DNA of 54,606 bases from Cupriavidus phytohabitans (lineage in GTDB: Bacteria; Pseudomonadota; Gammaproteobacteria; Burkholderiales; Burkholderiaceae). The notes under the pieces are model-generated. The model made no database searches. It saw only the letters and a program-made list of their open reading frames with translations, and was not told the DNA's origin. A program made the position numbers and the translations under genes. Below, in pieces: positions 51,523-54,606 of the stretch. The stretch lies in contig NZ_AUFE01000045.1 in assembly GCF_000426345.1 (NCBI RefSeq), positions 1 through 54,606 on the forward strand, written 5' to 3'. Within the stretch, counting starts at the first letter, position 1. Each line of letters opens with the position of its first letter.

Positions 51523-52137
51523 ATGAAGCTGTATGCGTCCCATACCAGTCCCTACGCGCGCAAGGTGCGCGTGGTGATGGCGGAAAAGAAGATCGACTAC
51601 CAGCTGGTTGAAGAGGACGTCTGGTCGCCGGAATCGAAGATCGGCCAGTACAACCCCCTCGGCAAGGTGCCTTGCCTGGTGATGGAAGACGGCGGCGCCA
51701 TCTACGATTCGCGCGTGATCGTCGAATATGTCGACACGCTGACGCCGGTCAGCCGGATGATCCCGCAAGGCGGGCGCGAGCGGCTGGAAGTGCGCTGCTG
51801 GGAAGCGCTGGCCGACGGCCTGCTCGACGCGGCCCTGCTGGCGCGCCTGGAAGTGACGCAGCGCGAGCCGCACGAGCGCAGCGAACGCTGGGTCAAGCGC
51901 CAGCTCGGCAAGATCGACGCGGCGCTGGCCGCCATGGCACACGGCCTGGCCGACCGCCCCTTCTGCACTGGCACGCACTATTCGCTGGCGGACGTCGCGG
52001 TGGGCTGCGCGCTGTCCTACCTGGATTTCCGCTTCCCCGATATCGCCTGGCGCGAGCGCCATCCCAACCTGGCGGCGCTGGAAGAAAAGCTGTCGAAGCG
52101 GCAGTCATTCATCGATACCGCGCCGCCGCGCGGCTGA
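51523..52137 (+). CDS. Glutathione S-transferase family protein
   Basis: A 204-residue cytosolic GST-fold protein. The thioredoxin-like N-terminal domain (1-75) starts MKLYASHTSPYARKVRVVMAEKKIDY and has the cis-Pro segment GKVPCLVMEDGGAIYDSRVI with the Ser-type E/D-S-x motif (YDSRVIVEY). The all-helical C-terminal domain runs from 85 on. The substrate is unknown; YibF-like and stringent-starvation-like relatives exist. The ATG follows AAGGGGAGAAC. A bidirectional terminator is shared with mnmA. Confidence 0.92.
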   Translation: MKLYASHTSPYARKVRVVMAEKKIDYQLVEEDVWSPESKIGQYNPLGKVPCLVMEDGGAIYDSRVIVEYVDTLTPVSRMIPQGGRERLEVRCWEALADGLLDAALLARLEVTQREPHERSERWVKRQLGKIDAALAAMAHGLADRPFCTGTHYSLADVAVGCALSYLDFRFPDIAWRERHPNLAALEEKLSKRQSFIDTAPPRG

Positions 52138-52152
52138 AACCCGCCCGCCTTG

Positions 52153-52187
52153 ATAAAAAACACCCGCACACAGCGGGTGTTTTTTAT
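52153..52187. terminator. Bidirectional terminator between GST and mnmA
   Basis: ATAAAAAACACCCGC (52153-52167) and GCGGGTGTTTTTTAT (52173-52187) form a perfect 15-bp stem with an ACACA loop. The flanking A and T runs allow it to act in both directions between the two converging genes. Confidence 0.95.
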
Positions 52188-52204
52188 CCGGCCGCCGGCA
52201 GCGC

Positions 52205-53302
52205 CTACTGGATGATGCCGCCGCCCAGGCACACCTCGCCGTCATACAGCACCGCCGACTGCCCCGGCGTGACGGCCCACTGGGCCTCGGCAAATCCCAG
52301 CTGCAGCGTGTTCCCGTCCGCCGCCTGCACGGTGCAGGCGGCATCACTCTGGCGATAGCGGGTCTTGGCCGCCATCGCCGCGCCCGCGGCCGGTGGCGCG
52401 CCGGCCACCCACGACAGATCCGAGGCGGTCAGCACCGGCGTCAGCAACCACGGGTGGTCGTGGCCCTGCACCACGTATAGCGTGTTGTTCGCCATATCCT
52501 TGCGCGCCACATACCAGGCATCGCCGTTGCCATCGCGGCTGCCGCCCAGGCCAATGCCCTTGCGCTGGCCCAGCGTATAGAACGCCAGCCCGATATGCTC
52601 GCCCACGACCTTGCCCTCGGGCGTCTTCATCGGGCCCGGCCGGGTCGGCAGGTAGCGGTTCAGGAAATCGCGGAACGGCCGTTCGCCGATAAAGCAGATA
52701 CCGGTCGAATCCTTCTTTTTCGCGTTCGGCAGGCCGATCTCGGCAGCGATCTCGCGCACGCGCGTCTTGGGGATCTCGCCCAGCGGGAACAGCGTGCGCG
52801 ACAGTTGCGCCTGGTTCAGCCGGTGCAGGAAATAGCTCTGATCCTTGGTGTGGTCGAGCGCCTTGAGCAGCTCGAAGCGCCCTGCCGCGTTCTGGCGCAC
52901 GCGCGCATAGTGGCCGGTGGCGATGGTCTCGGCGCCCAGCGACATCGCATGGTCCAGGAAAGCCTTGAACTTGATCTCGGCATTGCACAGCACGTCGGGG
53001 TTGGGCGTGCGGCCTGCCGAATACTCGCGCAGGAAATCGGCAAAGACGCGGTCCTTGTACTCGGCGGCAAAGTTGACCGCCTCGACGTCGACGCCGATCA
53101 GGTCGGCCACCGACACCACGTCCAGCCAGTCCTGGCGTGTGGAGCAGTACTCGCTGTCGTCATCGTCTTCCCAGTTCTTCATGAACAGGCCGATGACCTC
53201 GTAGCCCTGCTGCTTGAGCAGCCAGGCAGTGACCGACGAATCGACCCCGCCCGACATGCCCACGACCACGCGCTTGCCTTTCGCGTTTGCGTTCGCGCTC
53301 AC
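52205..53302 (-). CDS. mnmA: tRNA-specific 2-thiouridylase MnmA
   Basis: MnmA adds sulfur to uridine 34 of tRNA for Lys, Glu and Gln. The 365-residue protein has a PP-loop (SGGVDS, 17-22), the catalytic Cys106 in PDVLCNAEIKF and Cys203 in STGICFIGERPF. The C-terminal barrel ends GQSAVLYDGEVCLGGGII. The start is GTG, whose bases overlap the nudix gene stop (GTGA), so the two genes are translationally coupled. The nudJ-mnmA-purB neighbourhood resembles that in Escherichia coli. Confidence 0.96.
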   Translation of the reverse strand: MSANANAKGKRVVVGMSGGVDSSVTAWLLKQQGYEVIGLFMKNWEDDDDSEYCSTRQDWLDVVSVADLIGVDVEAVNFAAEYKDRVFADFLREYSAGRTPNPDVLCNAEIKFKAFLDHAMSLGAETIATGHYARVRQNAAGRFELLKALDHTKDQSYFLHRLNQAQLSRTLFPLGEIPKTRVREIAAEIGLPNAKKKDSTGICFIGERPFRDFLNRYLPTRPGPMKTPEGKVVGEHIGLAFYTLGQRKGIGLGGSRDGNGDAWYVARKDMANNTLYVVQGHDHPWLLTPVLTASDLSWVAGAPPAAGAAMAAKTRYRQSDAACTVQAADGNTLQLGFAEAQWAVTPGQSAVLYDGEVCLGGGIIQ

Positions 53303-53799
53303 AACTGTGCTCCCACGGACAACGCCGAAGGGTGCGTGTACAACGCGTCCAGCGCGAAGCGCTTGCCGGCCAGGTAATCGTCGACGCAGGCCACCACGAG
53401 CGGCGAGCGATGGCGTTCCGGGCACGCGCGGATCTCGTCGGCACTCATCCAGACCGTGCGCACGATGCCGGTGTCGAGCTGGCGGCCCGCGTCGAGCGAG
53501 CCCAGGTCGCCGGTAAAGGCAAAGCGCACGTATGTGACATCCGTACCGCTGCGCGAAGACAGCGAGCGGCCCATGTAGCAGCCCAGCAACGCACGCGGCT
53601 CGAAGGTGTGTGCGGTTTCTTCCAGGGTTTCGCGGATAACGGCGCGGATCAGGCTCTCGCCCGGATCCAGGTGGCCGGCGGGCTGGTTCAGCCGCAGGCC
53701 TTCCGCGGTTTCCTCTTCGACCAGCAGGAAGCGTCCGCCGCGCTCGATCACGGCGGCAACGGTCACGCTGGCATTCCAATCACGTGGCATGATGCTCAA
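53299..53799 (-). CDS. Nudix hydrolase (NudJ-like)
   Basis: A 166-residue pyrophosphohydrolase with the Nudix fold. The Nudix box is close to GHLDPGESLIRAVIRETLEETA (about 42-63). Its last consensus glycine (EExG) is Ala, EETA, a mild change from the family pattern. The gene lies immediately upstream of mnmA with a 4-base overlap, as nudJ does in Escherichia coli, which favours a NudJ-like role on nucleoside di/triphosphates or HMP-PP. An alternative start is the Met three codons later (53790). Confidence 0.88.
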   Translation of the reverse strand: MSIMPRDWNASVTVAAVIERGGRFLLVEEETAEGLRLNQPAGHLDPGESLIRAVIRETLEETAHTFEPRALLGCYMGRSLSSRSGTDVTYVRFAFTGDLGSLDAGRQLDTGIVRTVWMSADEIRACPERHRSPLVVACVDDYLAGKRFALDALYTHPSALSVGAQL

Positions 53800-54070
53800 T
53801 TTTTAGGCAATCTCGCATTCTACCGGTTGCCGGGGCATCGTGCAGCGGCATCGGCCGCCGACCAGACAGCCAGGCGAAACTGTTCGGAACTGTCCGGAAA
53901 TTCGTCGCCGCACTGCAACAAAAACCGACCGCGCGGTCACACCATAGCGCGTCAGATTGCTGTAAGCTGCGAAAAAATTGTGCGCTGCGGCCAGGCCGGC
54001 ACGGCGAGCAACGGACCAGACGTCGGTCCGCCCAACCAGATCACGACGCCAGCTAAAGGAGAAATCGACG

Positions 54071-54606
54071 ATGTACATCGGCATCCCGCAGGAGACGCGG
54101 GCAGGCGAAACTCGCGTCGCCGCCACCCCCGAGACGGTCAAGAAGTACGTCGCCCAGGGCCACAAGGTGGTCGTCCAGGCCGGCGCCGGCGTTCGCGCCA
54201 GCCAGCCCGACGGCGCGTATGAAGCGGTCGGCGCCACCATCGGCACCGCTGCCGAGGCGCTCGGGGCGCAACTGGTGCTCAAGGTACGCGCCCCCGAGCC
54301 GGCCGAACTGGCCCAGATGAAGGCCGGGGCTGTGCTGGTGGGCATGCTCAATCCCTTCGATGCCGAGAACAACGCACGCATGGCAGCAGCCAACGTGACC
54401 GCGTTCGCGCTCGAGGCCGCGCCGCGCACCACGCGCGCGCAGAGCATGGACGTGCTGTCGTCGCAGGCCAACATCGCCGGCTACAAGGCCGTGCTGGTGG
54501 CCGCGCACCACTACCAGCGCTTCATGCCGATGCTGATGACCGCCGCCGGCACCGTCAAGGCCGCGCGCGTGCTGATCCTGGGCGCCGGCGTCGCCGGCCT
54601 GCAGGC
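54071..54606 (+). CDS. pntA: NAD(P) transhydrogenase subunit alpha, N-terminal part (truncated at window edge)
   Basis: The visible 178 residues are the dI (NAD-binding) domain of proton-translocating transhydrogenase, related to alanine dehydrogenase. The start MYIGIPQETRAGETRVAATPE is typical, and RAQSMDVLSSQANIAGYKAVLVAA near 128-151 is diagnostic of the family. The Rossmann loop ARVLILGAGVAGLQA is at the very end of the window. The ATG follows AAAGGAGAAATCGACG. The rest of pntA and presumably pntB lie beyond the window. Confidence 0.93.
   Translation, partial: MYIGIPQETRAGETRVAATPETVKKYVAQGHKVVVQAGAGVRASQPDGAYEAVGATIGTAAEALGAQLVLKVRAPEPAELAQMKAGAVLVGMLNPFDAENNARMAAANVTAFALEAAPRTTRAQSMDVLSSQANIAGYKAVLVAAHHYQRFMPMLMTAAGTVKAARVLILGAGVAGLQ

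Overview
The window looks like a chromosomal segment of a GC-rich betaproteobacterium of the Cupriavidus/Ralstonia group. The evidence is high GC with strong third-position bias, the conserved order purM-perM-hda-HAD-pcnB-folK-dnk-panB, the pilT/yggS-proC and queA-tgt-yajC-secD-secF blocks, and a complete phcBSRQ cell-density operon, which is characteristic of that group. It is mostly a dense core-genome region. I see no prophage, insertion sequence transposase, CRISPR array, rRNA or tRNA. The one mobile element is the 5' part of a group II intron that runs off the left edge.

Layout. 1-313: group II intron 5' region (- strand), sitting directly behind the purM terminator. 374-9316: purM (-), then perM, hda, a HAD phosphatase, pcnB, folK, a deoxynucleoside kinase, panB and a two-gene ABC transporter (+). 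9320-15494: pabB-pabC fusion, dnaJ, dnaK under a clear sigma-32 promoter, and a cobalamin adenosyltransferase (all -). 15799-25073: a D-2-hydroxyacid FAD oxidase, LysR regulator and acetyltransferase, followed by glycolate oxidase glcD, a voltage-gated-type cation channel, glcE, glcF and lrgA-lrgB. 25181-29123: VOC protein and WYL regulator (+), glutathione peroxidase, pilU and pilT (-). 29191-30756: yggS and proC (+). 30813-36119: ubiA, dps, a small membrane protein, oxyR and recG (-). 36331-42229: queA, tgt, yajC, secD, secF (+). 42304-47202: phcQ, phcR, phcS, phcB (-). 47584-51135: two YceI proteins, cytochrome b561, purB (-). 51523-52137: glutathione S-transferase (+). 52205-53799: mnmA and a Nudix hydrolase (-). 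54071-end: start of the NAD(P) transhydrogenase alpha subunit (+).

Themes. Glycolate/2-hydroxyacid oxidation (glcDEF plus the paralogous oxidase at 15799) lies beside lrgAB, whose plant relative moves glycolate and glycerate; this suggests an uptake/oxidation module. The Phc cluster holds the signal synthase and three phosphorelay proteins in one tight operon. Oxidative stress functions (oxyR, dps, gpx, YceI/b561) and core translation, secretion and nucleotide genes fill the rest.

Non-coding structure of note: paired inverted GC-rich palindromes (REPIN-like) at 11180-11382 and 23824-23942; a perfect 17-base inverted repeat in the leader of the GST gene; two OxyR-like motifs in a short AT-rich stretch upstream of the small gene and dps; an inverted repeat centred on a candidate phcB promoter; and short tandem repeats over the yajC and lrgB stop codons. 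All functional statements come from reading the sequence; no database search was run.
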